Below are positions 54,310 to 64,000 of a stretch of 64,000 nt of DNA, in pieces (position 1 is the first letter of the stretch; each line of letters begins with the position of its first letter). Origin of the DNA: Streptomyces sp. CB01580 (GTDB taxonomy: Bacteria > Actinomycetota > Actinomycetes > Streptomycetales > Streptomycetaceae); the NCBI RefSeq assembly GCF_001905795.1, contig NZ_LIXJ01000007.1, positions 1 to 64,000 of the forward strand. The letters run 5' to 3'. Both the position numbers and the translations under genes were made by a program. The notes beneath the pieces are model-generated. The model was not told where the DNA came from, did no database searches, and saw only the letters and a list, made by a program, of their open reading frames with translations.

Positions 54310-55818
54310 TCAGGGAGTGGGCGAGGTCAGGGCCCGCTTGAGGACCTTGCCCGTCGGGCCCAGGGGCAGGGCGTCGGTGAACCGCACGATCCGGGGGTAC
54401 TTGTGCCGACCGAGCCGCTCCCGGGCCCAGGCGATCAGCTCCTCCTCCGTCACCGCCCCGGCCTCCGCGCGCGTCACGACGACCGCGCAGATCTCCTCGC
54501 CGCGCTCCTCGTCCGGCACACCGATCACGGCGACCTCGCCGACCGCCGGGTGGCGCACGAGCACCTCCTCGACCTCACGCGGGTAGATGTTGAAGCCGCC
54601 CCGGATGACCAGGTCCTTCTTCCGGTCGACGATCCGCAGGAAGCCGTCCTCGTCCCGCGCCCCGAGATCACCGGTGCGGAACCAGCCGTCGACCACGGCG
54701 GCGGCCGTCGCCTCCGGATCGTCGAGATACCCCGCGAAGACGTTGTGCCCGCGCACCACGACCTCGCCGACCTCGCCGTCCGGCAGCAGCACCACGGCGT
54801 CCTCCACCGCCGCGTCCGCGACACCCGTCTCCACGCCCCACACCGGGTGACCGACCGTGCCGGGGCGGCGGCCGGTCCGGGGCTGGTTGAACGTGGCGAC
54901 GGGGGAGGTCTCGGTCAGCCCGTACCCCTCCAGAACCTGCGTCGCGAAGGTCGCCTCGAAGCGTTCGAGCACGGCGACGGGGAGCGCGGCGCCGCCCGAG
55001 ACGGCCGCGCGCAGGGTGAGCCCCCGCGTCGCGCCGACCAGCGCCGCCGAGTCCTGCGCCGCCGCCTCGACGAGCGCGTGATACATCGTCGGCACGCCCA
55101 TGAACACGCTCACGTTCTCGGCGGCCAGCAGCTCCAGGGCGCCCGGCCCGCTGAATCGGGGCATCAGGACGAGCGTCGCACCCGCCCTCAGCGTCGCGTT
55201 CATGGCACAGGTCTGCCCGTAGCTGTGGAACAGCGGCAGACAGCCCAGCACGACGTCGTCGAAGCCCAGCTCCAGCAGGTCGTGGGCGACCACGGACGCG
55301 TTCATCACGATGTTGAGATGGGTGAGCAGAGCTCCCTTCGGCCGCCCGGTGGTCCCGCTGGTGTAGAGGATCACCGCGGTGCCGTCCGGGGCCGCGGGCT
55401 CCGGAGCGGGCAGCGGCTCGCCGTCCTCCGGCACGCCGCACACGGCCCGCACTCCCGCAACACCCGCCGCCTCCTTCGCGACCGGCCACAGCGGACCACC
55501 GCTGACCAGCACCGACGAACCGCTGTGCCGCAGCACGTACGCCACCTCGTCGGCCACCAGCAGCCCGTGCACCGGAACGACCGTCGCCCCGGCGGCCAGC
55601 GCCCCGTAGTACGCGTACAGGAACTCCGCCGTGTTCGGCAGCAGCACCGCCACCCGGTCGCCCGGCCGCACCCCGGAAGCCCGCAGCGCGCCCGCGCAGC
55701 GCAGCGCCCGCGCCCACAGTTCCCGGTAGGTGAGCCGCGTGTCCGCGTCGACGACGGCGACACGGTCGGGGTGGCTGCGAGCCGACTCACCGAGGACAGA
55801 GGCGACGCTCAGAAACAT
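54310..55818 (-). CDS. acyl-CoA synthetase (AMP-forming)
   Basis: A 502-residue acyl-adenylate enzyme that activates a carboxylic acid with ATP and CoA. P-loop YTSGTTGRPKG, GYGLTETSP, the hinge DRKKDLVIRGG and the C-terminal lysine in PTGKVLKR are present. It most resembles long-chain or medium-chain fatty-acyl-CoA ligases. The ATG at 55818 is preceded by GGAG. It is divergent from the PucR regulator, which may control it. Confidence 0.94.
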   Translation of the reverse strand: MFLSVASVLGESARSHPDRVAVVDADTRLTYRELWARALRCAGALRASGVRPGDRVAVLLPNTAEFLYAYYGALAAGATVVPVHGLLVADEVAYVLRHSGSSVLVSGGPLWPVAKEAAGVAGVRAVCGVPEDGEPLPAPEPAAPDGTAVILYTSGTTGRPKGALLTHLNIVMNASVVAHDLLELGFDDVVLGCLPLFHSYGQTCAMNATLRAGATLVLMPRFSGPGALELLAAENVSVFMGVPTMYHALVEAAAQDSAALVGATRGLTLRAAVSGGAALPVAVLERFEATFATQVLEGYGLTETSPVATFNQPRTGRRPGTVGHPVWGVETGVADAAVEDAVVLLPDGEVGEVVVRGHNVFAGYLDDPEATAAAVVDGWFRTGDLGARDEDGFLRIVDRKKDLVIRGGFNIYPREVEEVLVRHPAVGEVAVIGVPDEERGEEICAVVVTRAEAGAVTEEELIAWARERLGRHKYPRIVRFTDALPLGPTGKVLKRALTSPTP

Positions 55819-55892
55819 GACACGCTCCGGGAAACATGGTGTTTACAGGGCTGGTGCAGCTCAGAATCGGCGGTCGACCCACCCCGGCACAA

Positions 55893-55915
55893 TGTGCAGA
55901 TGCCCACCATGCACA
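55893..55915. promoter_or_regulatory. inverted repeat between ligase and pucR genes
   Basis: TGTGCA and TGCACA (55893-55898, 55910-55915) form a 6-11-6 repeat in the divergent region, within a sequence that also contains CACAATGTG. It is a candidate PucR or other operator. Confidence 0.35.
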
Positions 55916-56015
55916 CCGACTGCCTGGGCATTGGCCCCTCGGGTGCGTACGCCGCAAGGCATGCGCCTAAAGTTCCGTCCAAAGCCCGTCCGAAGGAAGG
56001 GCCTAACCTGCTGGC

Positions 56016-57416
56016 ATGGCGGAGAACCAGCGGAACCGGAACGAGCCCCCCGGCGAGCGCGGCGGCGACCGGAGGAGCGGCGGAGAGCGCGGCGGGGAGG
56101 ACGGCGGGCTGCGGCACGCGCTGGCGGTCGCGATGGTCCCGGAGATCGACGAGCTGACCCGGCGGGTCGTCGCGGACATCCACGCGCACAGCGACGCCTA
56201 CGCCTCCGGCACCACCGTCAGCCACGACGACCTGTGGGAGATCTGCCGCGACAATCTGCTGCGGGCGCTGGAGGACTTCGGCGGACTGCCGCCCAGCGCG
56301 GGCGACTTCGAGCACGCGGCCCGGGAGACGGGGCGGCGACGAGCGGAACAGAACGTGCCGCTGGACACCGTGCTCCAGGCGTACCGGCGCGGCGGCCGGG
56401 TGATGTGGCAGGTGATGGCGGAGCATCTGCGGGCGTCCAGGACCGGTCGGGCCGGCCGGCGCGACACGGCGGACCGGGCCGACGGGACGTACGGGGCGGG
56501 CCGGACCGGTGACGGCGGCCGGGCGTACGGGGCGGACCCGGACACCGAGCTCGACATCGCGGGTGCCGTGTGGGAGACCATCGACCGCTACTCGCTCGTG
56601 ATGGCGGAGTCGTACCGGCTGACCCAGCTGGAGATGCAGGGCCGTCGGGACACCCGCCGTGTCGCCCTCTTCGAAGCCCTGCTCGACGGGCGCGGGGACG
56701 ACCCGGCCGTCGCCTCGGCCGCGGCCGCCGCGCTCGGGGTGCCCGTCCACGACCGGTACGTCATCGTGGTCGCCACCCAGGACCCGGCCGCGCCGCCCAA
56801 CCCGGCGCCCGTCCTCGACGACCACGGCATCTGGTCCTTCTGGCGGCCGAGGTCCGGTCGGTACGCGGGAATCGTGCGGCTCGCCGCCGGGGAGTCCGGC
56901 GTACTGCTCGACCTGCTGCGCCGCCGCACCACGGCGACCGCCGGGGTGTCACCGGAGTTCGACCGGCTCTCCCAGTCGGGCCGGGCCCTGCGACTGGCCG
57001 AGCAGGCCCTGCGCACCCTGCCGGCCGGCAGCGGAGAGGCGGCGGCGTTCGACGACCGGCTGCCGGAGGTCCTGCTCGTCGGGCGGCCCGAGATCGCCGA
57101 GCGCCTCGTCACCGCCTATCTGGGCTCCGTACTGGACACCGCGGCCGAACGGGACACGCTGCTCGACACGCTCCGGGTCTGGCTCGACAACGGCTGTTCG
57201 GCGGCGCGCGCCGCCGAACAGCTCTACTGCCACCGCAACACGGTCCTCAACCGGATCGGCCGGATCGCCGAACTCACCGGCCGTTCGGCGGAGTCCGGCG
57301 AGGCCCGGCTGGGCTGGGCGCTGGCCCTGAGAGCGCTGCCGCTGAGCGGTACGGAGGACGAACCGGGCTCGGCGGAGGCCGCCCCGGGAGGACCGGGCGG
57401 CCCCGTTCCGGCCTGA
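56016..57416 (+). CDS. PucR-family transcriptional regulator
   Basis: A 466-residue regulator with an N-terminal RsbRD-like helical domain (about 30-135), a Gly/Arg-rich insert (about 148-180), a degenerate GGDEF-like middle and the PucR C-terminal HTH_30 (LDTLRVWLDNGCSAARAAEQLYCHRNTVLNRI, shown as two parts LRVWLDNGC and CHRNTVLNRI). TAACCT lies 6 bases before the ATG at 56016 and no ribosome site is seen, so the mRNA is probably leaderless. It likely regulates the divergent acyl-CoA ligase gene. Confidence 0.9.
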   Translation: MAENQRNRNEPPGERGGDRRSGGERGGEDGGLRHALAVAMVPEIDELTRRVVADIHAHSDAYASGTTVSHDDLWEICRDNLLRALEDFGGLPPSAGDFEHAARETGRRRAEQNVPLDTVLQAYRRGGRVMWQVMAEHLRASRTGRAGRRDTADRADGTYGAGRTGDGGRAYGADPDTELDIAGAVWETIDRYSLVMAESYRLTQLEMQGRRDTRRVALFEALLDGRGDDPAVASAAAAALGVPVHDRYVIVVATQDPAAPPNPAPVLDDHGIWSFWRPRSGRYAGIVRLAAGESGVLLDLLRRRTTATAGVSPEFDRLSQSGRALRLAEQALRTLPAGSGEAAAFDDRLPEVLLVGRPEIAERLVTAYLGSVLDTAAERDTLLDTLRVWLDNGCSAARAAEQLYCHRNTVLNRIGRIAELTGRSAESGEARLGWALALRALPLSGTEDEPGSAEAAPGGPGGPVPA

Positions 57417-57497
57417 CCGCCCGGCTTGACCGCCCGGGCCGACCAGCCCGGCTTGAATCGCCGGGCCCGGCCCACCCGGCCTGCCCCGCCCGGCCGG

Positions 57498-59074
<1,577 letters not shown>

Positions 59075-59308
59075 CTACGGGCGGAGGTGTTTCTCCGCCT
59101 CGGCCTGCTCGATCAGTTCCGCGTACGAGCCGTCCTCCTCCAGCTGCTCCTCGTGGCGAAGGGAGACCGACCATGGAATCGGGCACGGCGGGGCGTGGTC
59201 GGGATCGGGACAGAGCAGTCTGGCGATGCGCTCTTTGATCTCTTCGGCTTGCTGCGGAGTGGCGTAGATACCCAGCCGCACTTCCCAGACACTCGGGTTC
59301 TCAGGCAT
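59075..59308 (-). CDS. conserved small hypothetical protein
   Basis: A 77-residue acidic cytoplasmic protein (WEVRLGIYATPQQAEEIKER, then LLCPDPDHAPPCPIPW and acidic C-terminus). I recall similar small proteins in many Streptomyces, often near phage- or plasmid-like or mobile loci, with no assigned role. Two cysteines flank DPDHAPP. GGGAC lies 7 bases before the ATG. Confidence 0.75.
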   Translation of the reverse strand: MPENPSVWEVRLGIYATPQQAEEIKERIARLLCPDPDHAPPCPIPWSVSLRHEEQLEEDGSYAELIEQAEAEKHLRP

Positions 59309-59328
59309 CGCTCACGTCCCGGATCAAC

Positions 59329-59406
59329 GGAGAGAAAGGGTCAGAAGAAATGAGAAAAGGAAGGACAAAAGGAGAGAAGGGAAGGGGGGAAAATGGCAAA
59401 AGGGGG
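59329..59406. repeat. 78-base polypurine tract
   Basis: On the plus strand 72 of 78 bases are purines (runs such as AAGGAAGGACAAAAGGAGAG). It overlaps the terminator of the secreted protein gene and lies upstream of the small hypothetical gene, both on the minus strand. Such tracts can form triplex DNA and are rare in Streptomyces. Confidence 0.85.
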
Positions 59407-59425
59407 CGAAACTCTCCGCCCCCTT
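59400..59425 (-). terminator. intrinsic terminator with U-rich tail
   Basis: AAGGGGGCG (59400-59408) and CGCCCCCTT (59417-59425) form a 9-bp stem with an 8-base loop, 8 bases after the secreted gene's stop. On the transcript it is followed by UUUUGCCAUUUUCC, a classical terminator tail. Confidence 0.85.
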
Positions 59426-59433
59426 GCCCGAGG

Positions 59434-59745
59434 CTACCAGGTGCGCTTGGCGTCGCAGTGGCGCTTGTAATGACCCGCCGGGACGGGGATGTTGCGCGCC
59501 GCGTCGTTGATGGCCGCCTGCTCGGTGTTGCCGGTGCCGTCGGCCCTGTCGTACCCGACGACGTGGTTGTCACTGATACGGACGATCTGGCACTGCACCG
59601 TGGCATGCCAGGTCCTCATGACGGAGATCTCGCGCGTCACGGCCGACCGGGCGGTGCCCGGGACGGCGCAGGCAGCGGGGATCGCGAACCCCGCGAACGT
59701 GAGGGCCATGGCCCCGACGGCGAGTGTGCGGCGGAGTGTCTTCAT
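59434..59745 (-). CDS. small secreted protein
   Basis: A 103-residue exported protein: Sec signal (about 1-28, TLAVGAMALTFAGFAIPAACA) then a 75-residue mature part with two cysteines (VQCQIV and RHCDAK) likely forming a disulphide. The signal stretch is quoted without its first residues. The ATG at 59745 has GGGAGGAA 6 bases upstream. I do not recognise the family; it resembles no enzyme. Confidence 0.75.
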   Translation of the reverse strand: MKTLRRTLAVGAMALTFAGFAIPAACAVPGTARSAVTREISVMRTWHATVQCQIVRISDNHVVGYDRADGTGNTEQAAINDAARNIPVPAGHYKRHCDAKRTW

Positions 59746-59882
59746 CGGTGTTCCTCCCTGACGGTGATGTGACCGTGCCGGGCGGACGGGCCCCTCTTCC
59801 GGTGCGCGCACAGCCCGGCGGCGCTCACGACACTCCCATTCGGGCGGGGCGGGACACCTGCGTCGGCCACACGATTGGCAGG

Positions 59883-59924
59883 CGTTCGGCAGTCGTCCGC
59901 CACCTGTCCGGCAGCTGCCGAACG
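59883..59924. promoter_or_regulatory. operator-like dyads upstream of ABC permease
   Basis: CGTTCGGCAG (59883-59892) and CTGCCGAACG (59915-59924) are perfect inverted copies 22 bases apart. The right copy also forms the 12-bp palindrome CGGCAGCTGCCG (59909-59920). Three half-sites of the form TTCGGCAG suggest a cooperative regulator, about 90 bases before the permease gene. Confidence 0.5.
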
Positions 59925-60011
59925 GGTCAACGCCGTCCCCGGGCGTGAACCTCGACGCGGGCCGTGGCTACGTACCTGATGCAACCGGACAGTGGCCAGG
60001 CAGGAGTGCAC

Positions 60012-60815
60012 ATGGCGTACGAGATGGCGGCCCCACCCCTCGCGGGGCGCCGCGACAACCCCTCACTGGCGACGGTGGTGAGTACGGAACTCGCCCGCAA
60101 CAAAAGAGGGTTCGTTCCCTGGTACCACCTCCTCGCCCCCGTCGTCATCACGATCCCGCTCTTTCTCGGTGCCCTCGGCTCCTCCGAGGCGAAGGCGGGC
60201 CAGACCTTCGAGGTGTTCCGGAACGTCACCCTGGAGTTCTGGGGCGTGCTGGTACCCATGACCGCCGGGCTGGCCGCGGCGCTCACGGTCCGTGCCGACC
60301 AGGACGCCTGGCGGCTGCTGCTGTCCTACGGCGTGCCGCGCGGGCGCTACTTCATCGGCAAGGTCGCCGCCCTCGGCGTTCTGGGGTTCATCTCTTCCAC
60401 CGTGCTGCTCGTGATGCTCTCCCTCGGCGCGATGGTCGGCGGCCGCTTTCCCGGAGGGATGGGGACGGTGGTCGCGGCGGTGTACCTGCCCTGGCTGGTG
60501 GGGCTGTCGATGACAGCGCTTGCGGTGCTGGTCGCGGTGGTGTGGGGCATGGGTCCCAGCATCGGAGTGGGCGTCGCGGGCCTGCTGTGCGGGGCCCTGG
60601 TCTCGGACAAGGTCTTCTGGTACGCGGTCCCGTTCGCCTGGCCGATGAGAGTGGTCCTTCCGCTCGCCGGGATCGGGCCCAACGGGGTGCCGCTGCCCAA
60701 GGACAGTCCGGTGACCCAGATGTCGGCCATCCCGCTCGCCGTGGGCCTCGCCGCCGCGCTGACCGCGGTCCTGCTGCTCGTCGGCAGCATGCACATGCGC
60801 CGTAAGGAGATCTGA
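60012..60815 (+). CDS. ABC permease of the lantibiotic-protection type
   Basis: A 267-residue membrane protein with six hydrophobic segments (from WYHLLAPVVITIPLFLGAL on) of the ABC-2/MutE-EpiE family. Such permeases remove antimicrobial peptides from the membrane. The ATG at 60012 has GGAG 5 bases upstream; an earlier ATG at 59964 has none. The ATPase gene follows 2 bases later. No precursor peptide gene was found next to it. Confidence 0.85.
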   Translation: MAYEMAAPPLAGRRDNPSLATVVSTELARNKRGFVPWYHLLAPVVITIPLFLGALGSSEAKAGQTFEVFRNVTLEFWGVLVPMTAGLAAALTVRADQDAWRLLLSYGVPRGRYFIGKVAALGVLGFISSTVLLVMLSLGAMVGGRFPGGMGTVVAAVYLPWLVGLSMTALAVLVAVVWGMGPSIGVGVAGLLCGALVSDKVFWYAVPFAWPMRVVLPLAGIGPNGVPLPKDSPVTQMSAIPLAVGLAAALTAVLLLVGSMHMRRKEI

Positions 60816-60817
60816 CC

Positions 60818-61564
60818 ATGACCGCGACACCGGCCCGGCCGGAAACGCAGACGGCACCGGCACTCACCATCCGAGGCCTGCACAAGCACTACGGCCCCCA
60901 CCGCGCCCTGGACGGCGTGGACCTCACGGTCGAGGCCGGAGAGGTCTACGGCCTCCTGGGACCGAACGGCGCCGGTAAGACCACCCTCATGAAAGCCCTG
61001 CTCGGCCTGCAACGCCCCACATCGGGCACCATCGAGATCTTCGGCAGGCCGGTCGGACGCGAGACATTGGCCGAGGTCGGCGCCCTGATCGAGGTCCCCG
61101 GCCTGTGGCCGAACCTCACGGCCGACGAAACGCTGAAACTGCATGCCAAACTGCGCGGTGTACCAACCGAATGGATCGACCCCGCGCTGCACCTCGTCAA
61201 GATGACCGACGCGCGCCGCCGCAAAGTCGGTGCGTACTCCCTCGGCATGCGCTGGCGGCTGGGCATCGCCGTCGCCCTGCTCGCCAGGCCGAGGTTGATC
61301 GTTCTCGACGAACCCACCAACGGCCTCGACCCCGTCGGCATCCGCGAGATGCGCGGAATCATCCGCTCACTGGCCGGCGAGGGAGTGGCGGTCCTCATCG
61401 CCAGCCACCAACTGGCGGAAGTCGCCCAGGTCTGCGACAGAGTGCAGGTACTGGCATCCGGCCGCACCCAGTACGAAGGCCCCCTGGCAGGGCTCGCCGT
61501 CGACGGGGACGTGGAGGCCGGATTCTTCCAGCTTCTGGAGTCGGCCGACGCAGCCATCCGTTGA
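60818..61564 (+). CDS. ABC ATP-binding protein (BcrA/NisF-like)
   Basis: A 248-residue ATPase with Walker A GPNGAGKTT, a divergent signature SLGMRWRLGIA and Walker B IVLDEPTNGLDP. The SLGM signature is typical of BcrA/LanF self-protection ATPases. It forms a transporter with the permease before it. The next gene on the other strand is a LuxR-type regulator. A terminator follows. Confidence 0.93.
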   Translation: MTATPARPETQTAPALTIRGLHKHYGPHRALDGVDLTVEAGEVYGLLGPNGAGKTTLMKALLGLQRPTSGTIEIFGRPVGRETLAEVGALIEVPGLWPNLTADETLKLHAKLRGVPTEWIDPALHLVKMTDARRRKVGAYSLGMRWRLGIAVALLARPRLIVLDEPTNGLDPVGIREMRGIIRSLAGEGVAVLIASHQLAEVAQVCDRVQVLASGRTQYEGPLAGLAVDGDVEAGFFQLLESADAAIR

Positions 61565-61582
61565 CCTGGGAAGCGGCCCCTG

Positions 61583-61611
61583 TGCACCCCGGGGGCCGCC
61601 CCCGGGGTGCA
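61583..61611. terminator. bidirectional hairpin ABC/LuxR-type genes
   Basis: TGCACCCCGGGGG (61583-61595) and CCCCCGGGGTGCA (61599-61611) form a perfect 13-bp stem with a 3-base loop between convergent genes. Confidence 0.85.
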
Positions 61612-61694
61612 TGGCAACTGCGCGCACACGAAGCCGTCCGCATGGAGCCGGCCCATGCCGTCAACAGGCTCACGCCGTCAGGAAAACCCTCAGC

Positions 61695-62588
61695 TCAGCA
61701 GGCCCGCGCCGTCGCCGGGCGTCGAGGGCCGAGCACAGTGGCCAACGACATCAGTTCGGCACGGCCCCCGACCCCCAGATCGTCGTAGAGCCTGCGGATA
61801 CGGCGATACATGGACCGCTCGGAACAGTAGTAGTGACGGCGCGCGATCTCGGCCACCGTGATGGGCGTACAGAGCAGCCGCAAAAGCTCCGCATCGTACG
61901 AGGGCGCGTCAGAACGCCGACGCTGCTCGGGTATGTCCCCCTCACGGTTGGCCTCCGCCCCTGACGGCTCTCCGCCATGGAACCGACAACGATAAGGGCC
62001 CTCCCGATCCACCGGGCTCCCCTGCGTATCGGCGGCCGCGGCGTCGGTGGTGTCGGCCGCCCCAGCGGGGGAGGAAGGACCGCCAGAGGCGAAGAGGCCG
62101 CCGGGGCCGACCAGGAGATGCGCTCTGAGCTGCGCGTACAGCAGATCGCGTTGGCTCTCGCCGGGTATGGCGAGGTTGAGCACGAAGTTCGCGCCGGAAC
62201 GGATCGCGTAGTAGGTCCGATACCCCGAGATGTCGTTGGTGACGGCGACGAGCAGGGACAACGGATGCCGCACTCTCACCGCACGCAGTTCCTCGGCCTG
62301 GAACTCGCTGGTGACCGGCATCAGCACCGGCAGGTCAAGCGCACCACAGGGTGCGTTCAGCTGGGCGGCGCTGATGAATTCGACCCGGCCCAGGCCGGAA
62401 CGAAGTATGCTCAGCAGCGCGTTCGGCGGGTCGAAGTATGGCTTGAGTCCCGAATGGGCCAGGACATGGAGCTCGGTGGTGGTCGATGCGTGCTGCTGCT
62501 CGCTGTGGTGCAAGGCGCTGTTCCCCGTAGCGTCGATCCCGGTGATGGTCGTCCCGCGGTCACTGGGTGACACACAGTGTCGGATCAC
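61695..62588 (-). CDS. LuxR-type regulator with pseudo-receiver domain
   Basis: A 297-residue regulator. The N-terminal half (LKPYFDPPNALLSILRSG to LLYAQLRAHLL) looks like a receiver without the phosphorylated Asp; a disordered Pro/Gly/Asp linker follows; the C-terminus is a LuxR/NarL-like HTH (TVAEIARRHYYCSERSMYRR, LGVGGRAELMSLA). Orphan regulators of this build occur in peptide-antibiotic clusters, so it may control the ABC genes. The start (GTG at 62588) lacks a good ribosome site and may be further in. Confidence 0.7.
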   Translation of the reverse strand: MIRHCVSPSDRGTTITGIDATGNSALHHSEQQHASTTTELHVLAHSGLKPYFDPPNALLSILRSGLGRVEFISAAQLNAPCGALDLPVLMPVTSEFQAEELRAVRVRHPLSLLVAVTNDISGYRTYYAIRSGANFVLNLAIPGESQRDLLYAQLRAHLLVGPGGLFASGGPSSPAGAADTTDAAAADTQGSPVDREGPYRCRFHGGEPSGAEANREGDIPEQRRRSDAPSYDAELLRLLCTPITVAEIARRHYYCSERSMYRRIRRLYDDLGVGGRAELMSLATVLGPRRPATARAC

Positions 62589-62621
62589 GCTCGTGACTCG
62601 CCTGCGAACACCTGTCTCCGG

Positions 62622-63014
62622 TCATCGGCCGACCTTGCACAGTTTCAGTGTCCTGCTGATCAGAGTGCCGAGGCTCACCTTGCCGCCGCCGTCCCCGGAC
62701 AGTCGCACCGGTGCGATGTCTGCGTAACCGGCGTCCCGGGCACGGTCGTTGAGCGCATATGTCGTGCCGTCGGGGACGGTGACCACGGCCTGATCGCCCT
62801 GGCGGCATTCGGCGGTTGCGTGATCGACGGTCAGTGGCCAGGTGTAGCCGAGGTTCTTCTCCGTGACCTCCTGCTTGGTGGCGGTCGGGCTGGGCAGCGG
62901 TACGGGGTCCGTGGTGGCCGGTTCGCTGAGGCCGCCGCCCCCGCAGGCGGTGAGCGCCAGGAGTGCCGCACCGGACAGGGCCGAGACGGCGATGCAACGG
63001 CGATGCGTGGTCAT
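62622..63014 (-). CDS. DUF2511-like lipoprotein
   Basis: A 130-residue lipoprotein: lipobox LLALTAC near residue 24, then a mature domain ([37 protein letters not shown] split here in two) resembling the DUF2511/YebY family. It lies 7 bases after the ABC ATPase stop, in the same operon direction. The function is unknown. Confidence 0.8.
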   Translation of the reverse strand: MTTHRRCIAVSALSGAALLALTACGGGGLSEPATTDPVPLPSPTATKQEVTEKNLGYTWPLTVDHATAECRQGDQAVVTVPDGTTYALNDRARDAGYADIAPVRLSGDGGGKVSLGTLISRTLKLCKVGR

Positions 63015-63021
63015 GTGTCTG

Positions 63022-63927
63022 CTACCTCACTGTCGGAATGCTGGTGGAGTGGGTCCGGACGTCGGCGCCGAGAAGAGCGGCGTATCCGTCATCGAGCGAT
63101 GGCTCGACGGGGCGGGCTCCGGCGGGCGGAGAGGTCGTGACGATGCGGTACTCGGTACCTGTCGAGGTGGTCACCGCGCTGACCACCTCGGCGCCGGGCG
63201 GTGGCCCTTCTGCGTGTCCAGTGGGTCGGTGGACATAGGTGCAGCCCGCGGCCCGACTGACCAGAGCGGTGGTGGAGTCGTGGAAGACCAGACGGCCGGA
63301 GGCGAGCACGGCCACATCGGGGCAGGTCTGGGCCACGTCGTCGAGGATGTGGGTGGACAGCAGCACCGTGCGACCGCGGCCGAGGCCGGCGAGCAGCGTG
63401 CGGAAACGCATACGTTCATGCGGGTCCAGTCCGGTGGTGGGCTCGTCGACGATCAGTACCGTCGGGGCGCCCATGAGTGCCTGTGCGATGCCGACCCGTC
63501 GCTTCATCCCCCCGGAGAAGCCGGCCAGTCGCTCTCCGGCCCGGTCGGACAGACCCACCTCGGTGATCCGCTCGTCGACCTGGCGGCGCCGTTCACGTCT
63601 GTCGTGGATGCCCTTGAGCACGCCGATGTAGTCGAGGAACTCGCGTGCCGTCAGGTCCGGGTACAAGGACAGCTCCTGCGGCAGATAGCCCAGGGTGCGC
63701 TTCACGGCGGCGAGCCCGGAGCTGGTCGACAGATCGTGTCCGGCGACGTGGACGCGCCCGGAGGTGGGGCGCAGCACGCCGGTCAGGATGCGCAACAGAG
63801 TGGTCTTCCCCGCCCCGTTGGCACCCAGCAGCCCGACGGTGCCGCTCTCGATGTGGAGGTCGACGGCGTCCAAGGCGCACAGGCCGCCGGGATGGACTTT
63901 TGTCAGTTGTTCCGTAGTGATGTTCAT
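63022..63927 (-). CDS. ABC transporter ATP-binding protein
   Basis: A 301-residue ATPase with Walker [10 protein letters not shown], signature [12 protein letters not shown], Walker [14 protein letters not shown] and a C-terminal extension of about 80 residues of unknown role. The ATG overlaps the upstream gene's TGA as ATGA. The partner permease is the gene cut by the window edge. The substrate is unknown. Confidence 0.92.
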   Translation of the reverse strand: MNITTEQLTKVHPGGLCALDAVDLHIESGTVGLLGANGAGKTTLLRILTGVLRPTSGRVHVAGHDLSTSSGLAAVKRTLGYLPQELSLYPDLTAREFLDYIGVLKGIHDRRERRRQVDERITEVGLSDRAGERLAGFSGGMKRRVGIAQALMGAPTVLIVDEPTTGLDPHERMRFRTLLAGLGRGRTVLLSTHILDDVAQTCPDVAVLASGRLVFHDSTTALVSRAAGCTYVHRPTGHAEGPPPGAEVVSAVTTSTGTEYRIVTTSPPAGARPVEPSLDDGYAALLGADVRTHSTSIPTVR

Positions 63928-64000
63928 GATGCTCCGTGTCGTCCGGTGCGGGCGGCGAGATGCCCCAGCACGTAGCAGGCCGCGGCCATCGCGAGGACGA
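63924..64000 (-). CDS. C-terminal end of an ABC permease (partial)
   Basis: The last 25 codons of a gene that continues beyond the right edge: a hydrophobic VLAMAAACYVLGHLAA segment, then a basic tail and TGA overlapping the ATPase ATG. Membrane character and coupling to the ATPase make a permease likely. Confidence 0.6.
   Translation of the reverse strand, partial: VLAMAAACYVLGHLAARTGRHGAS

Overview
The window is about 72% GC by eye, with strong G/C at third codon positions, many GTG starts, ATGA/GTGA start-stop overlaps, leaderless-looking promoters, lipoprotein signals and XRE/DUF397-type regulators. This points to a Streptomyces chromosome. The gene order pyk-ackA-pta-pfkA, then a glgB-pep2-treS-glgE/glgP block, then an M4 protease, tandem L,D-transpeptidases and a scabin-like ADP-ribosyltransferase matches, from memory, the conserved core around SCO5423-SCO5464 of S. 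coelicolor. No rRNA, tRNA, CRISPR array or insertion sequence was seen.

Layout. 0.3-6.8 kb is a central carbon block: pyruvate kinase, acetate kinase and phosphate acetyltransferase on the minus strand, phosphofructokinase on the plus strand, and a small CdiI-type immunity-like gene behind pyk. 7-12 kb holds an XRE regulator and a DctB/DctR-like two-component pair divergent from a dicarboxylate symporter. 12.2-13 kb is a MerR-thioredoxin pair. 13-24 kb is the GlgE alpha-glucan/trehalose cluster: branching enzyme, maltokinase, trehalose synthase and GlgE maltosyltransferase, divergent from glycogen phosphorylase.

24-36 kb is more accessory: a secreted M4 metalloprotease, a GNAT enzyme, an XRE/DUF397 pair, a patatin phospholipase overlapped by a gene for a membrane-anchored kinase-like protein, a TetR regulator with a clear palindromic operator, and a membrane-anchored Hint/colicin-D-type polymorphic toxin with a candidate immunity gene. 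36-44 kb holds a heterodimeric ABC exporter and a DrrAB-type ABC transporter followed by a DesK/DesR-type two-component system.

44-53.8 kb has a frameshifted L,D-transpeptidase lipoprotein next to an intact paralogue, an enoyl-CoA hydratase, an anti-sigma-type ATPase, a deacetylase/beta-propeller lipoprotein pair, a secreted DNA-type ADP-ribosyltransferase, a two-EF-hand protein and a type-B carboxylesterase. 53.8-58.8 kb holds a truncated GH78 rhamnosidase remnant, an acyl-CoA ligase divergent from a PucR regulator, and a sesquiterpene cyclase very like (+)-caryolan-1-ol synthase. From 59 kb to the end are small secreted proteins, an ABC pair of the lantibiotic-protection type, a LuxR-type regulator, a DUF2511-like lipoprotein and a further ABC transporter that runs off the right edge.

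The least explained pieces are the patatin/membrane-kinase pair (29.1-32.5 kb) and the Hint-colicin-D toxin with its partner (33.6-36.1 kb). Intrinsic-terminator-like perfect hairpins mark most convergent gene ends and are listed individually.
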